From: Neodontobutis hainanensis
Taxonomy: Eukaryota; Chordata; Actinopteri; Gobiiformes; Odontobutidae
Reading direction: 5' to 3'
Assembly (NCBI GenBank): GCA_024349245.1
Contig: JALDNG010000733.1
Location: 29,654-93,653 of the forward strand
Length of the DNA stretch: 64,000 bases
Shown here: piece after piece, positions 1 to 13,299 of the stretch
Position numbering within the stretch: the first letter of the stretch is position 1
Layout: every line of letters starts with the position of its first letter
Position numbers and translations under genes: made by a program
Notes under the pieces: model-generated
The model's database searches: none
What the model was told of the DNA's origin: nothing
What the model saw: only the letters and a program-made list of their open reading frames with translations

Positions 1-1450
1 AAAATATTCATTTAAAGATCTTTTTTCATATGTCCAGACCGTTGTACAAAGCTCAGTTTTCGGTTTTAGCTTCGACACACCACACTTGAAATAACACCAA
101 TTTGTGATGAACCATCTTCCAGTCCAGCAAATATTTCTGCTTGTGCAAATAAAATGCATCCGAATCCCTGATGTTGAAATTTTGAAGAATCTTTTCGAGA
201 TATTGAAACGGGGGATCCTTATACGTAAAGTTCTAGAACAACTGACCACTTATTTTTACGAGTAATAGGATTCAAAGGACATTTTCTGAGTCTTAACAAC
301 CAAATAAGAGTATCTTTTTCAGGGTCTTATGAATGAATAACGTCTCCCACCGGGAATTTGCATTATAGTATTTTCTTATCAACTCAATCGTTGAGTTTTC
401 ACCTTTTCGTGTATTTCTCAGTGCTCTACTTCACACTTATAGACGTAAAAGACCAAGATTTTTCATTCGTTCAAGAATCAGTTATCTCAGATGAATGAAG
501 GAGGACCGACAGCTTGAAACTAAAGCCATTTGCATGTCACAACATACTCAGTAAACTCATACCAGGAAGCACAAGAGATATTAAATGTGCAACTATATCG
601 AAAAAAATAGGTGAAAAATAATTTTGTCAACCATTATTCTAAAATAGTTTATGAAGACCCGTTCCCCGTATAACTAATGTTGGATAAATTTTCAATCTAT
701 CACTTCGAAAATCTCGATTTTTTAAGACTCCATCAATTTGATGCGTGTCACGTTACAGTCCAACTTTTGGTAGGTCCGACATCATGTGCGCCGTTATTTT
801 TAACCAAGGATCTTATGGCATTCTCATTGATTCACAGGTAGATAATACTGTGTGTCGTGTGGTTTTATCTACAGCGAAGTCTTGGTGTATGCTCTGGATG
901 CCGAGTTATTATCTTGTAGAACCGCAGGCTAACATTTCATTCAAGTGCTTGACTTGGCAGAATCAACGCGTGTTTCAACAGTTAATCCGACACAACGGTT
1001 GTTCCTACTTTTTTCTGAGAGTAAAATACTTCATCAAGGTCTTCACTGATATTAACTGACATAGAATCATGCAATCTGATATTAAATTCTTAGCGGTATT
1101 TTTATCAATATAATAAACTTTCCTCCAATGTATATGAACTCGACTATCTCAGCATTATGATCTGTGCTTTCTAACTCATTTATTCTTTGCCGAGACTGTA
1201 GATACGAGACGAAGCGTAGTGACTATGTTCGCACCGATGCAGCTTCGTAGCCAGTTAAGGATTGAGCATAATATTTAAAATCTGAACCAGGATCTCCTGT
1301 GCCCTAGACACAGATGCGATCTGTGTGAAACAGATGTTGGCACACATTTATGTTCGACATCACTGCAACAGTTACAATACCCGATTAAGTTTGATTAGGT
1401 CTACGCTTAAGCAGTGGAATTAAAACAGTTTCAGTTCATTTGGAACTGAG
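1..1450 (-). pseudogene. Probable Ty3/gypsy pol relic (RT end and RNase H), runs off window
   Basis: This stretch is visibly less AT-rich than the DNA after it. On the minus strand, positions 281-246 read PLNPITRKNKW, which resembles the segment that ends the reverse transcriptase connection in many gypsy polyproteins (PLN-LTRKN-W). About 80 bases further on, positions 170-139 read GFGCILFAQ, in the place and style of the first RNase H motif (DASG-G-ILFQ). Between and upstream, LILERMKNLGLLRL near 500-450 looks like the RT thumb region. Several frameshifts and stops separate the pieces. The 5-prime half (about 700-1450) is coding-like but I cannot align it convincingly to protease or gag. The element would continue past position 1. 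No LTR was seen. An unrelated decayed gene is possible; the gypsy call rests on short matches. Confidence 0.42.
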
Positions 1451-4400
1451 GTTATAATTTCCTATATTTTAGGAGATTGAGTAACTTTGAACTTTTTCAG
1501 ACATTGCTTATTGTTTCAATAAAATTTCTTCTAAAATTATAATCAATTGAACGTTTCAATTGCCTTATCATCGATGAAATCACTTTTAATTTTATTTAAT
1601 GTTTCATTTGGTCCAAATCTTGGAGAGAACATGAATGACTTATCATAGATCTGATTTATCATATCTCGGGCACAGTCGAAGATAACAATAAAGCTTTGAT
1701 TAAGGTACAAAAATGAAATAAATTTTTTATTGTTAACTCTGATATAAATTCCGTGTTTGAAAGAAGTAAGAAAAACCCAAAATTACAGTTAGTCTCGAAA
1801 CGTTGTTTTTAGTACCTCAATAATATATTTGATAATGTATCAAAATTTCTTCCGAAAAGCAAAAGTTATCAACCTTACTATATTATGAAAATAACCACAC
1901 AAAGGTATTTAAAATTTTTTTTGCAAATTCATGAATCAAAAACTAAGATACCATTAATTAACCGCATATATGCGGAAAATTTAGATTAAAAAATGGCAGA
2001 CTATCAAATAATTTATCTTTTAGAAAAGAAAAAATGTTTACATAAACACATTTTGATGTGAATTAGAATATGCAACCTGATCGCTCTTAGTTTAAAACAC
2101 ATTCTACTATAGTAACCAGTTTTTATAAAATTTCCTAAAATGGTGATGATTCCTCAAAAGTTTATACAAACAAGAATTTACATGCTTTTTAATCTTTTAA
2201 ACCATTTATTTTGCTTCGTGTGTAATATTTACGTTGAATAAAAATGATTTAGAAATGATCTGGAGGATTAGTTTGACTATATGCTCTTTAAGCAATAAGT
2301 ATTATTTCACAAAACAACCCGAAGATAATCGAGTCAATTCGTATAATCATTTCTAAATTTTCTAAGTAGTTTTATTTTACATTTTCCAGAATAGAATGAT
2401 AATTAAGCAATTTAATGTCTATAATTCAATAGATTTTATGAAAGTAATTACATGATATGTTTTGTGTTGAGAAACAAATTCATTGAATAATTAAAATCAA
2501 GCCCATTTAAAACGATAAATGACGTAAAATTTTTTTTATCGTGCTTAGTCGTAATTGTAAAAATCAAACATTAATGTCGAGGGCAGTTTTTTCGATTTGA
2601 CAATCAATCTAGGGAAATTCTCAAATGTACGTTAACTTATAGGAACATTATAAAGGATGAGATAAAGAAAAGCTTTTCAGAAAAGCAGCTAAAGATAACT
2701 TTTAAATTAACAACAGTTTATAAATTTAAACAAGATTTAGATTTTTGATATTAAACCTATTCATAACATTATCAAAATGGTAATCCTTTGTAAAAATATT
2801 TATAAATACTTAGTTCGATATAATATTTTTTAACAATAAAGACATTATACTTTTTAAATTTGCTAATGAATCAAAGGAACATAACATTAAATCGGTTTTT
2901 TCGGCATCGTAAAAACTCGTTTTTCATAATCGCGCAAGGTTATTTTGACATTCAAGATAACTAAAGATTTGTTTATTGATGCATTCTGGATAGTTTAACT
3001 TAACTTACCAAGATTATTAAATTATTTCTTTAATAACAGAAATATTTTGAACTTTACATTGTTTTTCTAAAGCTTAAATGTAATCATTCCGATTTTTTAT
3101 GTAAATAAAATATTTTCTAAATTAGTTCTTGTTTATTCGTTTCCGGATATCGTAACTAGTCGTTAATCATTTCTTTAAAATTTAGAAATTTCCTTAAAAT
3201 GAAAAAAAATATTTTTGGTAGGTAAACGGTGTTAGTAATTCTTACCATTGCATATGATTCATGTTTTCAATCATACTCAACTGTGAATTTAACCATTAGT
3301 ATGTACAAATAAATTCCTATTTCAAAATGTGTTCATTTAGAATTTAATTAAGATATTTATAAAACACGAAAAATTGAATTTACTTTTTTGTTTTGACTAA
3401 ACCTGGCATTAAGAACTGAAGATATTATTTGGTTTACGCGCAGACGCAATGAAGTATAAAATAATCATCTGTGGCCACCTCTTTGACGGTCATACGTACT
3501 ACTTTCAGCATTAATAATTTTGTCGTAGCCATTTTATAGATTGATCAAAGCTGAATCTCATTTTGTTTATACTCTATTATATATTGATGAAAATTAAGAG
3601 TAGATTTCTTTGATTCTCAAGAAACTACCGAACCTAAAATATTCATAAATGTTTTTTTGAATCTGACATAAGGTTCAGTGAGCAGCAGATATTATTTTAG
3701 TTTAAATTTAACGATTTAGGTTATAATACAACGTAAGCATAGTTTTGAATCTTAACGTGGAGTTGCGATGATTCTGGGCGATATACTATTTTGTAAAATA
3801 AATATCTTTTTCATCGTTAAAGATAAGATCAAACTAACGGTATCGCTTGTGAAATATACCATTCCCGTGTATTTTTCTGGATGGAAGAGAATTGTTTTGA
3901 TACATTAGTATATGTGAATTCAGGATCAGCGATAAGTGGACTATTGACTGATCGCACTCGCTATTTCCAACAAAAATCACTTGTTTTCTGAGTTAAACGC
4001 TTAAACTCATATATTTTTACGAAACTATTAAATTTGATAAGAAGTTTTATGGGTAAGTTTCAAAATCGTATCTTACTATTCCCTTTATTTTTGGATGAAT
4101 GATTGACTTGTATAACGTTAAATTTTCACCTTAATATTGACTGAGTAAAATTCTTTTATTTATTATAAAATATTTTTTTAGAAATAAATCCAACATTGAT
4201 AAAATTCGATTGTTTCTTCCCAAATTGAATTTCGACGACATGCAAATAATATGTATAATACAACAAGTGCAAGTACACTTATAATAAAATAGAATTATCC
4301 TGGATTTAATTAAAGAATCTTATCAAGCTAAAGAAGAAAATTTAAATATTTTTCTGTGATTAGTTGGGTATACTTTCGATTGAACAACGTTAAAGCGATT

Positions 4401-7400
4401 CATACACGAAAATTGACGATTTTTTCATCTGATAATTGATTATTTTTGCGTCATTCATCAATTAATTTTACATGATACAAGAAAAGATCTTCGTCTAGAA
4501 GAGATATGTGAATTATTTTAGGCGAAAGCTTTTCAAAAGTGTAAATAAAATCATATGTTAGTGTTGTAACTAGCGAAACAAAATGGTTCAAACGAGAGTT
4601 TCTTTCTAAACCCGGAAAAAAACTTCAAAGTCGAAAATCAAAAGTCAGCCAAATTAAAATCACCTGACGTAACGAGAAGCGGGAACTATTTATCAAATCG
4701 TTAAGATCATGATCTCAAAAATACCATTTCCTGTGTGATGACCCGTTTAACGTAAATGGTATTTCATGGGTTTTTAGACATTCCCCGCTTATTACATGAA
4801 TTTTTTTGACGATATCACTTCCAAACTACTCTCAACTAGATTTATTTATTGTTATGCAAATGGTTGAAAGTAATTCCATTCGTACAGACAATTACAACTT
4901 TCAGCATTCGATGTAAATGAGTTATTTCGAAAATTCACATTTAAAAATTAAGGTAAAAGGGAGAATTTCGAATTATAAAATTTCAGTTTTCGCGCTGAAA
5001 TCACTAAATTTGTTTTTTAATACAAATTCCCTTGAATAGATCTTTCATAAGAAAAATATGAATTTTATTATTATTTTTTTCAAGTTCATATTTTAATTTC
5101 TTCTGAAAATCCTGAAAATGTAAACTACTTTAGCCTTTTTGTCATTGACTTTTCGAACTAGTCTCAAGCAACATATGGGTAAAAATGGAAAACGTAACGA
5201 ACAGTGTAAACTTCATTTCGATGAAATCGAGAAAAACAATTATATTCAAATAAATTGTGAATTTACGAAAAATTATCTCCGTAAAAGCACTTACTCCTGA
5301 AATTTTGTGCGACATGAATTCGAAAAGTGTGTTCTTTTCAGGTCATATTTATGATAAGATAAAAACGCTGACTTAGAAGTTGGAATGTCTTTAAATTCTT
5401 CTATATTATCAAAGATAAGCTGATTTTGTGGTTCAGCTTTTCATTGTACGCGTAATAGTCTGTTCGACACATAAACTACACCGATCATGATTTTTTGAAA
5501 AATAAATCTCGAATAATCGCTGACTGGCAAAGACGCAAAATTATGTCAAATACAACGAATTGTGTTTTCATATTAAAGAAGAATGCACTTAACATCATGG
5601 GCAAAAATGAAACATGAATATGGCTCGATAAAGGCTCCTGATTGATCCAGTGCACTACATGATTTATTCGTGTAATTTATTTTATAGATACAAAATCTAT
5701 CTATGATTTTTCCCATTTTTAGAAATTGATGCTGTTATGACCCTTTTAAAAGTATAGTTGTTGATACTGAGTGAGATGAGAATATAAATACAAGCAATTG
5801 ATTTTTCATACTTTTCACTATTTATATTAAGATTAGGATTTTAATTTTTAATTTGTGCCCTGTCCACGATATGGGCCGTTTGCGATGTCCAAGTTTTCAC
5901 CAATTTTTCCTTTCCAGAAATAATTTTTATAAACTACACATAAAACTATGACCATGCTAAAGGATCTGAAATTAAATTAATTGTGATTAATTACGTAATA
6001 TCTACCAAATAAATAAAATATTTTAAGAGCCTGCGCGTTTATTAAAATGTCGTGAGTCAAATATTCTGTAAAGCACGTTCGAAAAACCTTATGAAAAATG
6101 TTTTCTTAGCTATTGCGTAGTTATAAATTAAATTTGTGCTGGGAATAGATCTGCAGGTTTTTTCAAATCTATTCACATCTTTTGGACCTAAATATTTAAA
6201 GCGACTCTGAGGTGTAGCAGTTTATTCAAGAAGATATAGCTGTTACAAAACAATCCAAAAAAACATAAGGAGAAAAAAATTTAAAGATCAATATCATGAA
6301 CATTGTATATTCTTTATCAGCAGGAAGAAATATCAGAAATAAAATAAACCTAAAATTAGATAATTTAGAAGAAGAAAAAAACTTTTTGAGCGGTTTAAAT
6401 GTGATTTTCATGCTCAAAAATACAGTCTTATCAACAATTATATCAATTTTGGATTCATAGTTTGCAATTTGGAGGGTAGAGATGAAGACTCTTCCTTGAT
6501 CTCAGGGGCGTGTTTTACATGCAACTTCGTTGTTTCTAGGGAAACGGTTTAACTTTTATATTAGGTTTTTATTTCTGTTTTAAAAGTACAGCTTTTCAAA
6601 AGTTATAAAATAAGAAATCAATCGCTGGTCAGTATAAGAATAATATTATCTTTTCCTCAATTTAAAAAAGAAAATATCAACGTTTCGGACCATCAAACAG
6701 ATTAATATTCATTCGAAACCGATCAAAACTACATTGAAGCACGAACTCAAAAAATCAAAAGGCAACGACAAAAATCTCAATTTCTTCTGATTTATCATTC
6801 AAATAAAAAAATGTATGTTATCAAGATCGATGTTTATCGTTTACGTTTATCAGGAATGTAGAAAAGTTATAAAAAACTTCGGGCTTATTGAGAAAACTAA
6901 CATAAATTTAGAAACATATGACCAGTGTATGTCATTTCATCGTTCTAAAACCTTTTGTAATGTGTGATAAAATTTTAAATCTAAGTTAAAACTGAATATG
7001 TGACTGCGCAGATGAGTAATATTGAAGATTGCGCTACATACTCAACTTCGTTTTACCTATCAATTCCACAGACTTGGGTAAACTTTACTTATAATATGAA
7101 TATTTAACAATTCCTTACAATGATTACCTTGGTTTGAGAGGTTCGATCTGTGTCGCGAATTACGAAAGATCTAGAGATCAACCTAATTGGAACAAATGGT
7201 ATTCAAGTATTAACAAATCACTGATTATAAAGAAGTTATTCCAAAATTTGTTATCATTTACAAAGTTCGTTCATTAAAGTTAGTTTATGCTTCTGAATGT
7301 ACTTTCTTTTTGAGAATAGAAGAATTATAGGTTTTCCCATTTATAATATTTTAGAATCTACATATAATATGTTCTCAGTAATTTTTTCCAGATCGATGCC

Positions 7401-7440
7401 CTTACAATTCTTAAAACATCTTTTTCTTTTGAAAATCTAT
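1451..7440. other. AT-rich intergenic DNA, no gene recognised
   Basis: I see no gene in this stretch. Open frames are under about 65 codons with low-complexity content (for example 6226-6417 minus) and look like chance. Positions 3420-3560, 3720-3790 and 4560-4800 are a little GC-richer and may be older decayed insertions, but no protein motif survives. The only structured item is the nested inverted repeat at 4677-4790, listed separately. Confidence 0.5.
4677..4790. repeat. Nested imperfect inverted repeat
   Basis: An inner pair of perfect 11-base arms, AAATACCATTT (4719-4729) and AAATGGTATTT (4754-4764), encloses a 24-base GC-richer loop. An outer pair, AAGCGGGAA (4677-4685) and TTCCCCGCTT (4781-4790), pairs with one bulged base. 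A shared CATGA lies in both arms between the two pairs. The two nested pairs suggest one degenerate hairpin of about 114 bases, such as a small foldback or palindromic miniature element, rather than two coincidences. No ORF is inside and no target-site duplication is clear. Confidence 0.45.
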
Positions 7441-7449
7441 GCCCTACTC

Positions 7450-8450
7450 TGTTTTTTTTAATCAACAAACGAGGTAAAATCTCTCCATTCATTCAAAAAA
7501 TATTAGATTCTTTGAGCTGAAATCCTCGATCAATTTCCCGATGTATTTTTGTCTACTTGTGGTTTTAATACTGCAAATAAATCATCTTTACATTCACATT
7601 GAAAAAGAGCAAATAAATCTTTTTTATCCTTGAGCAATATTTCTATGGCTTTAACACACTTTATACCTCACCAAAAACTAAAATTTATATTTATATAACT
7701 ACGTTTATTGTTTGAATATCAAGAAATATTTATGTATCCGGTATATTTAATTCGCTCTACAGGTACAGCATATGAAGTATTTCAAGAAGCATTGAGGTAG
7801 TGGCCATACAGTTAAATATTGTGGTGAGGCCGACACATTTAACTGGCGTGTATGCTTAGAAAGATACGCATCTTCTGATTTTTAGAGTTTTCTTTTGCTC
7901 TTGCTCTATTTTTATATCTACCCTGTAATTTTTTACCATAAGATTGATCGTTGAATCCTCAACGAATTAAACTCTTAGATATTCACTTTCAAATTGATCA
8001 TTTAACCATTATACGAACTCATCATCCTTCTATTTTATTTGGTATTTTAAAACTTTCTGGTCTATGATGAATGATTAATTACGTTAAATTCGTTGGGCAT
8101 ATTTGGCTAGAATAAATCGACATGAAGAATCGATTCAAAATCTATGCTCGGAAGTTTATTTGAATTTTCTGTTGATTATAATATTGATATGTAGCTGCTC
8201 CATTCATTTTTTTGAAAGTTGCTATGTAAGAATAACTCTTTCCTTAACTCCTCTATAAGGCCATTCAATTTTATCTTTACTGTGAATAATTATCGACAAA
8301 ATCTGGCTTTAGTATTGCATATCTTACGCATTAAGAATGTTTCGGGTGTTTTTCCTCGATCTTCAACTATGTAAACGAGTTTTTGACTTTTTCATTAGAG
8401 ATTCTATTTTCTAGTTGTCATCAGTTCAAAGTGGTTTAAAAATCTGTATT
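7450..8450 (-). pseudogene. Unidentified coding-like minus-strand stretch
   Basis: Minus-strand translation gives protein-like runs that are less low-complexity than the surroundings. Around 8380-8300 it reads IVEDRGKTPETFLMRKICN. About 8270-8170 gives KLNGLIEELRKELFLHSN. An open run of about 45 codons at 7672-7531 includes DLFALFQCECKDDLFAVL and then stops. The pieces lie in different frames with intervening stops, so any gene here is broken. I do not recognise the family. A decayed transposase or host gene are both possible, as is chance. Confidence 0.25.
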
Positions 8451-8678
8451 CGTAAATAACATAGTAAAACGATTGGTATAAAAGGCGAGCGATTTTGAGG
8501 GGTCAAACTATTTGTTATCATGATTCAACTTTGATGTTCTAAAATTATATAGGTAAACAAAATTCTAAAAATAAAAGAAATTATATCTCCTTAGGTGAAA
8601 GATATAGATTAAACCAGAAATCGTATACTTCAAATGTTAAAATCCCAAGGTAATATTTTCGCTTTATTTTAAAATATT

Positions 8679-8733
8679 TCAAATATTAATTGTAATTTTA
8701 AAATTATTTTTAAAAATCTCAATTAATATTTGA
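8679..8733. repeat. Perfect 14-bp hairpin
   Basis: TCAAATATTAATTG at 8679-8692 is exactly matched by its reverse complement at 8720-8733, leaving a 27-base AT-only loop. It lies about 240 bases beyond the 3-prime end of the mariner-like pseudogene, so it could belong to that element's flank. It could also be a chance AT-rich palindrome. Confidence 0.4.
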
Positions 8734-8976
8734 TATTTTGGTAAAGGTGAGCTTTCATATGGCGAAGAATGATCAATCTTTCTCAATATATACCATTTTT
8801 GTCAATTGTATCTCTCATAAAAGCAGTAAATACAAAATGATAATAGATAAATTAATTAATTAAAATTTTTTGATGATTAAAATGGATTTCTGTACCACAA
8901 TTAATTATGTTTCTTATTACATGCACGAAATAACCAGTAATATCCTCATTTGAAATATGCTGACATTTAGAAAGCA

Positions 8977-9840
8977 TTAAATCAGGTTACAAAATATCCT
9001 CTCAACTCTTATTCTTGATCTTATACCATTTTTAATTTTGGAAAAAGCACTTTCTATAGGATTTAGCCTATATGAGTAAGGTGTTAAAAACCTATAAGGA
9101 AATACATATTCTTTTAATTTCGACTCTCCTTTGGATCCTTGCATTATCCAATATTAAGCAGGCTCTTCTAACGCTTAGTTCATCATTAAGAAATGTACAT
9201 AATCCAGTCAAACAGATATTAAATATCTCGCATTGTCCGTAGAATTGATTATTACTTGGATGCAATACATTCGATTTAATTACATGCTGGAAATCATTGA
9301 AACAGAACGAAGGCGTACTGTGAGTGTTTTAACTTTGGCTCTGGCGCCAATTCGCGACCTTGCTTGAGATTTTTTGACGTTTCATCATCAAAAATGGCAA
9401 AAGAAAAATCGTTAGAAAAATAATTGTAAAACCAAAGCCAATATTCATTTCTCTGTAATATCTTGTCTTGGTCATTTACCCTGTCCACTTCATGATGTTA
9501 AATTTTTAAAGTAATACCTAATTCTCTTAGGCATCTATCAAGGGTAGATAAAGAAATTATTAGGTCAGGATTCGTAACAAACCCATTTTAATTTCATTGA
9601 GTTTTTCATCTGGATTAGATGATATAATACCTTCAATTGGCGAGATTATACTGTCATTTGAAACAGTTCTAATCTTACCATTTTTCGTCGATTATCAATG
9701 CTATCATTCTTTAAATATCTGGTAACGATCGTTCTTTCGCAATTGTAGTTCATCTGTATTATCTAAGATGCCTCTTTGATTGTTTTTCCTTGTTCATATA
9801 GACGAACTAGACTTCTTCTTTCTTCGTTAGTATTTTTCAT
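8977..9840 (-). pseudogene. Mariner/Tc1-superfamily (DDE) transposase pseudogene
   Basis: Read on the minus strand from the ATG at 9840-9838 to the TAA at 8979-8977, about 288 codons, close to a usual length for this superfamily. Parts appear in family order. First comes an N-terminal helix-turn-helix-like segment (EERRSLVRLYEQGKTIKEAS, then a stop). Next, near 9400-9370, is FAIFDDETSKNLK, matching the first catalytic motif (F-DE-FNL). LILDNARIQ near 9150-9130 matches the second Asp motif (DNA-IH). Finally YSYRLNPIESAFSKIKNGI near 9085-9030 matches YSP-LNPIE, whose Glu would be the third catalytic residue. At least one stop and several frameshifts lie between, including one just before the third motif, so no active protein can be made. 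I found no convincing terminal inverted repeats. The family call is firm; the subfamily is not. Confidence 0.82.
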
Positions 9841-12800
9841 TTTTATAACCAATATCTGTAGTTTTGGAATTTTCATTTGAGTTCATGTTAACCGAATAAT
9901 AAAGCTAATATATTCAATTCAGGAAAACACGTTTACTAAAATGAAAATAATAAATTCAATACCTTGCAATTATATCTAATTTTAAAATAAACTGCATTTA
10001 AAAAATGCAATTAAAAAAAAGGTATAAATAATTTATATCTACGATAATTTAAAATTTAACCTAAAGATCGGATAAAATGTTTGATTGAAATTAGAAATGT
10101 TAACATTAAAAAATTTAGTTTCATAAAATTACCCAAATGATATTATTTTTAATTTATCTGTTTTAATAATATATGGTAGATTTTAAAAATAATATGAGAA
10201 TTCATTTTTATATTGGTTGTCTTTCACAAAAATTTGACATAAAATTTTTCAAATGTGTTATATAAAATATTTTTTGTTGATTTTAATGTTATTTTCTTTG
10301 AATTAAACGATATGTATTTATAATACAAAAATTAAAAGTTTCAGTATTATTTCTAAAAGATATTGGTTTAAAAATATGCTAAATAAATCAAATTTTTAAA
10401 ATTTAAAGTTTTTAAGTGATATATCACCATATAAAGGTCTGATATAATTTAAAATTTTTATTTATAAAAAGATAGATTTATAAAATTCATGATATTTTTT
10501 TGCCAGAATTCACGATTTCTTTCATCTGTTTTAATAAAAATTGGTGAAATAAGACCAAAATTTAATCTAGAATCTTGGGATTAATAAAATATATTAAATT
10601 TTTTAAATGATTTCTATTGATATTAAACATAGAAAATAATGTCTAAAGATTCATTACAATTAATATTTATATATTTTGATGCATCCTAGATATCAAAATT
10701 TGTTTCAGTAATTCACAACTGAGAATATTTTTCTTTTTTGTGTTTTATGTGATTCAAATGGTCTTTAAAAATAACATTTGAAAATATGTGACTAAAAATT
10801 GATTTATCATAAATTCTTCTTTTTATTGTTGGTATATCTAAGTGTTAAATTATAAAGATAACTTTGATGTAAATAGATAAAGTTATTGTAATTTATGATT
10901 TATCCTTTTATTATAATTGATTTTAGAAAAGATTTTTTAACTCTCAAAATTTTCTTTCACATAATTTATTTTTCTATCATTCATTATTGTTTATTGTTCA
11001 TTCTTTTATAAAAGAACAATTTTGGAATGCATAGATTTATCAACCAAACTTTATATTAATATTCTAAAATTTAGGTGGATGATTAGATCTAAATAGTTTT
11101 AATTAGAGATTTATCTTAAGATAAATTATATACAAGATGGACATAATTTTTTTCTCTTTGATAATTTTAATTTCAGTTTCGTAAAATTTAGACGTTTATT
11201 TTACTTAATTTAAGCTTGTATCTATTTCACATTTTATATTCTTTTAATTTAAACCTACAAAGCTAATATGTATCAAAGAAATTTCTTGTACTATTTTAGA
11301 ATTAATTTAAAGTTAAAGATTTATTGTCATTTTATTTAAATGATTTTATAAGGTACTTAAAAATGTACTGAGTATATCTGTTTATTATTATATAATTATA
11401 GAAAGTGCTAAATAAAATATACTTTGAAACGAATTGAAAATTTGAAGATATTAAAAAATTCTTATCTTTTTATCTTCTTGTTCATCTCTTTAAGTTTCTA
11501 CAAATGAAATTTTGTCTTTGAAAGCATTCATAGTCTGTTTTAAAGATAAATATTTTCATAAGATTAATGATGGTTTATTTATTCGAATTTTATAAATTTT
11601 CAATTGTAAATTCTGTTTCATTTTATCAATAGTTAAATCAGTAATGCTTTTTTTTGATTTTAGATCGAATATCGATATCAGGCCAACATGTTCAGTGTTA
11701 TTATATCTTTTTAACATTACAAATTATCTATTTCTTTAAGCATTTATCAAATTTTCGTTCAAGATGAATTTATTTATTACATCTAGAATCCTTTTTTTAT
11801 TTTTTCCCAATTACGGAATCGTTAATATCATTATTGATAATTTTATAAAGTGATCTCAAGTTGTATGAGCAATATTTTTTTATTTTTGTCAGATAAGATA
11901 TTTTTGAAGATGTTGTAATCCTTCCAAATTAATATTAGCGAAGTTCAAAGACTTTTCGTGAATTAAGGAATAAATTTCAGTTATCTAATTATACCATCAT
12001 ATTGTGTTCAACATGTGAGTATATGGGTTTTTATATAATTTTCATTGAATATTTTTTCAAACAATTTTTTTAAATAAAGTTTTGTGATTTACAAACCGTG
12101 ATAATATTAAAGTCGAATATATATTTTTTTGATTCAGCGAATAAAATTTTTTAAACTGATTTAAATTTAAATTCAAAGTTACGAGAAAATGAAATTATTA
12201 ATTAAATGGTATTTAAATTAATTCGACAAGACAACGTCGTTAATGGAGTGCTGTGATGAATGCGTTAAATTAAATATTTTAGAATTCCTAGTTTATTCTT
12301 AAAATATATATTTGAAAAAATTAATTGAGGTGTATAGTTTATCAGTTAATATTTTTGAATTTTATATTTAATGGTTTTGCTATTTGTGAATATGTCATTG
12401 GAATTATTTAACGATTATCGATTATATTTTAAATTATTTTTTGATGATAAATTTTGTCTGTTATACTGATGTTTTTAAAAAGACAGTCTTGGGGCATACT
12501 CAGGCGGGTAAAGGATGCTCAACTTTTGAAGTAATTATATAACCAAAAATATCAACGGAAGCTTTTATTCTGACACTTTGATTTAAGTGTTTTTGATTGT
12601 TATAAAATGTTTTTCAAATATCAAATTTAATTAATTAATAATGCTTCAGAGTCAGTTTGTTGCGCGATATCGATAAATTAAATTTTTTGTGACTTGTTAT
12701 CCAAAAAGTTATTTTCTATATTATTGGTATGTTGTAAAAATATTATCAAACTCACTTTTAGAAGAATGCGGATAAAATATATGTTATTTTCTTTATTAAT

Positions 12801-13290
12801 GAGAAGAAGTTGAAAAATTATGGTCACATAATTAATTAAAAGAAATCAAATATGTTAATGTTATTTATTCTTTTGAAAATCTTACTTATGTTAAATAGCT
12901 TTCGTATTTTTGACATTTAATCTTTGATTTAATTGAAAGTATTCATGTTTATTATTCGTTAATCTTTTTTGCTATTAAATTTTTTTCAGATATGGCTTAC
13001 TAAGGAAAATTATTTCATCATTTTACTTCAGAAATGATGTCAAATTCATAATAGTTATCATAAACTTTTATCTTCTAGTTTGAAAGAGTTTTAATGAGCT
13101 CGTTCTTTAATTTTTATCTTTATAAATTCTCAGAGCTGAAATAAGTTTTTATTTTGTATATTCCTCATTTATCTATGACGTAGTTTCGAATGCGCGTGTT
13201 ATTCTTATGCTGGTTATCTCCATCGTGGATCTGTCTGTGACTTCATTTCTTGACAGATTTTAGGTGTTTTTGTGATGAATTAATTATCTA
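9841..13290. other. Very AT-rich intergenic DNA
   Basis: No gene recognised. Frames are short and rich in Phe, Leu, Ile, Asn and Lys codons, as expected from random AT-rich DNA. A small palindrome occurs at about 9994-10010 (TGCATTT and AAATGCA), inside a weak 7-base pair ATACCTT/AAGGTAT at 9959-10025. Confidence 0.5.
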
Positions 13291-13299
13291 TTGAAAATC

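Noticed and set aside
745..1059. 104-codon plus-strand ORF, the second longest open frame in the window
   Set aside because: It is antisense to the minus-strand relic of 1-1450, matches no family I know, and has the look of a shadow frame in a GC-richer region.
9294..9488. 64-codon minus-strand ORF as a separate gene
   Set aside because: It is only the open middle part of the mariner-like pseudogene at 8977-9840, containing its first catalytic motif.
9959..10025. ATACCTT/AAGGTAT pair as the terminal repeat of the mariner-like relic
   Set aside because: Both arms lie on the same side of the pseudogene and only 7 bases match; no partner was found on the other side.
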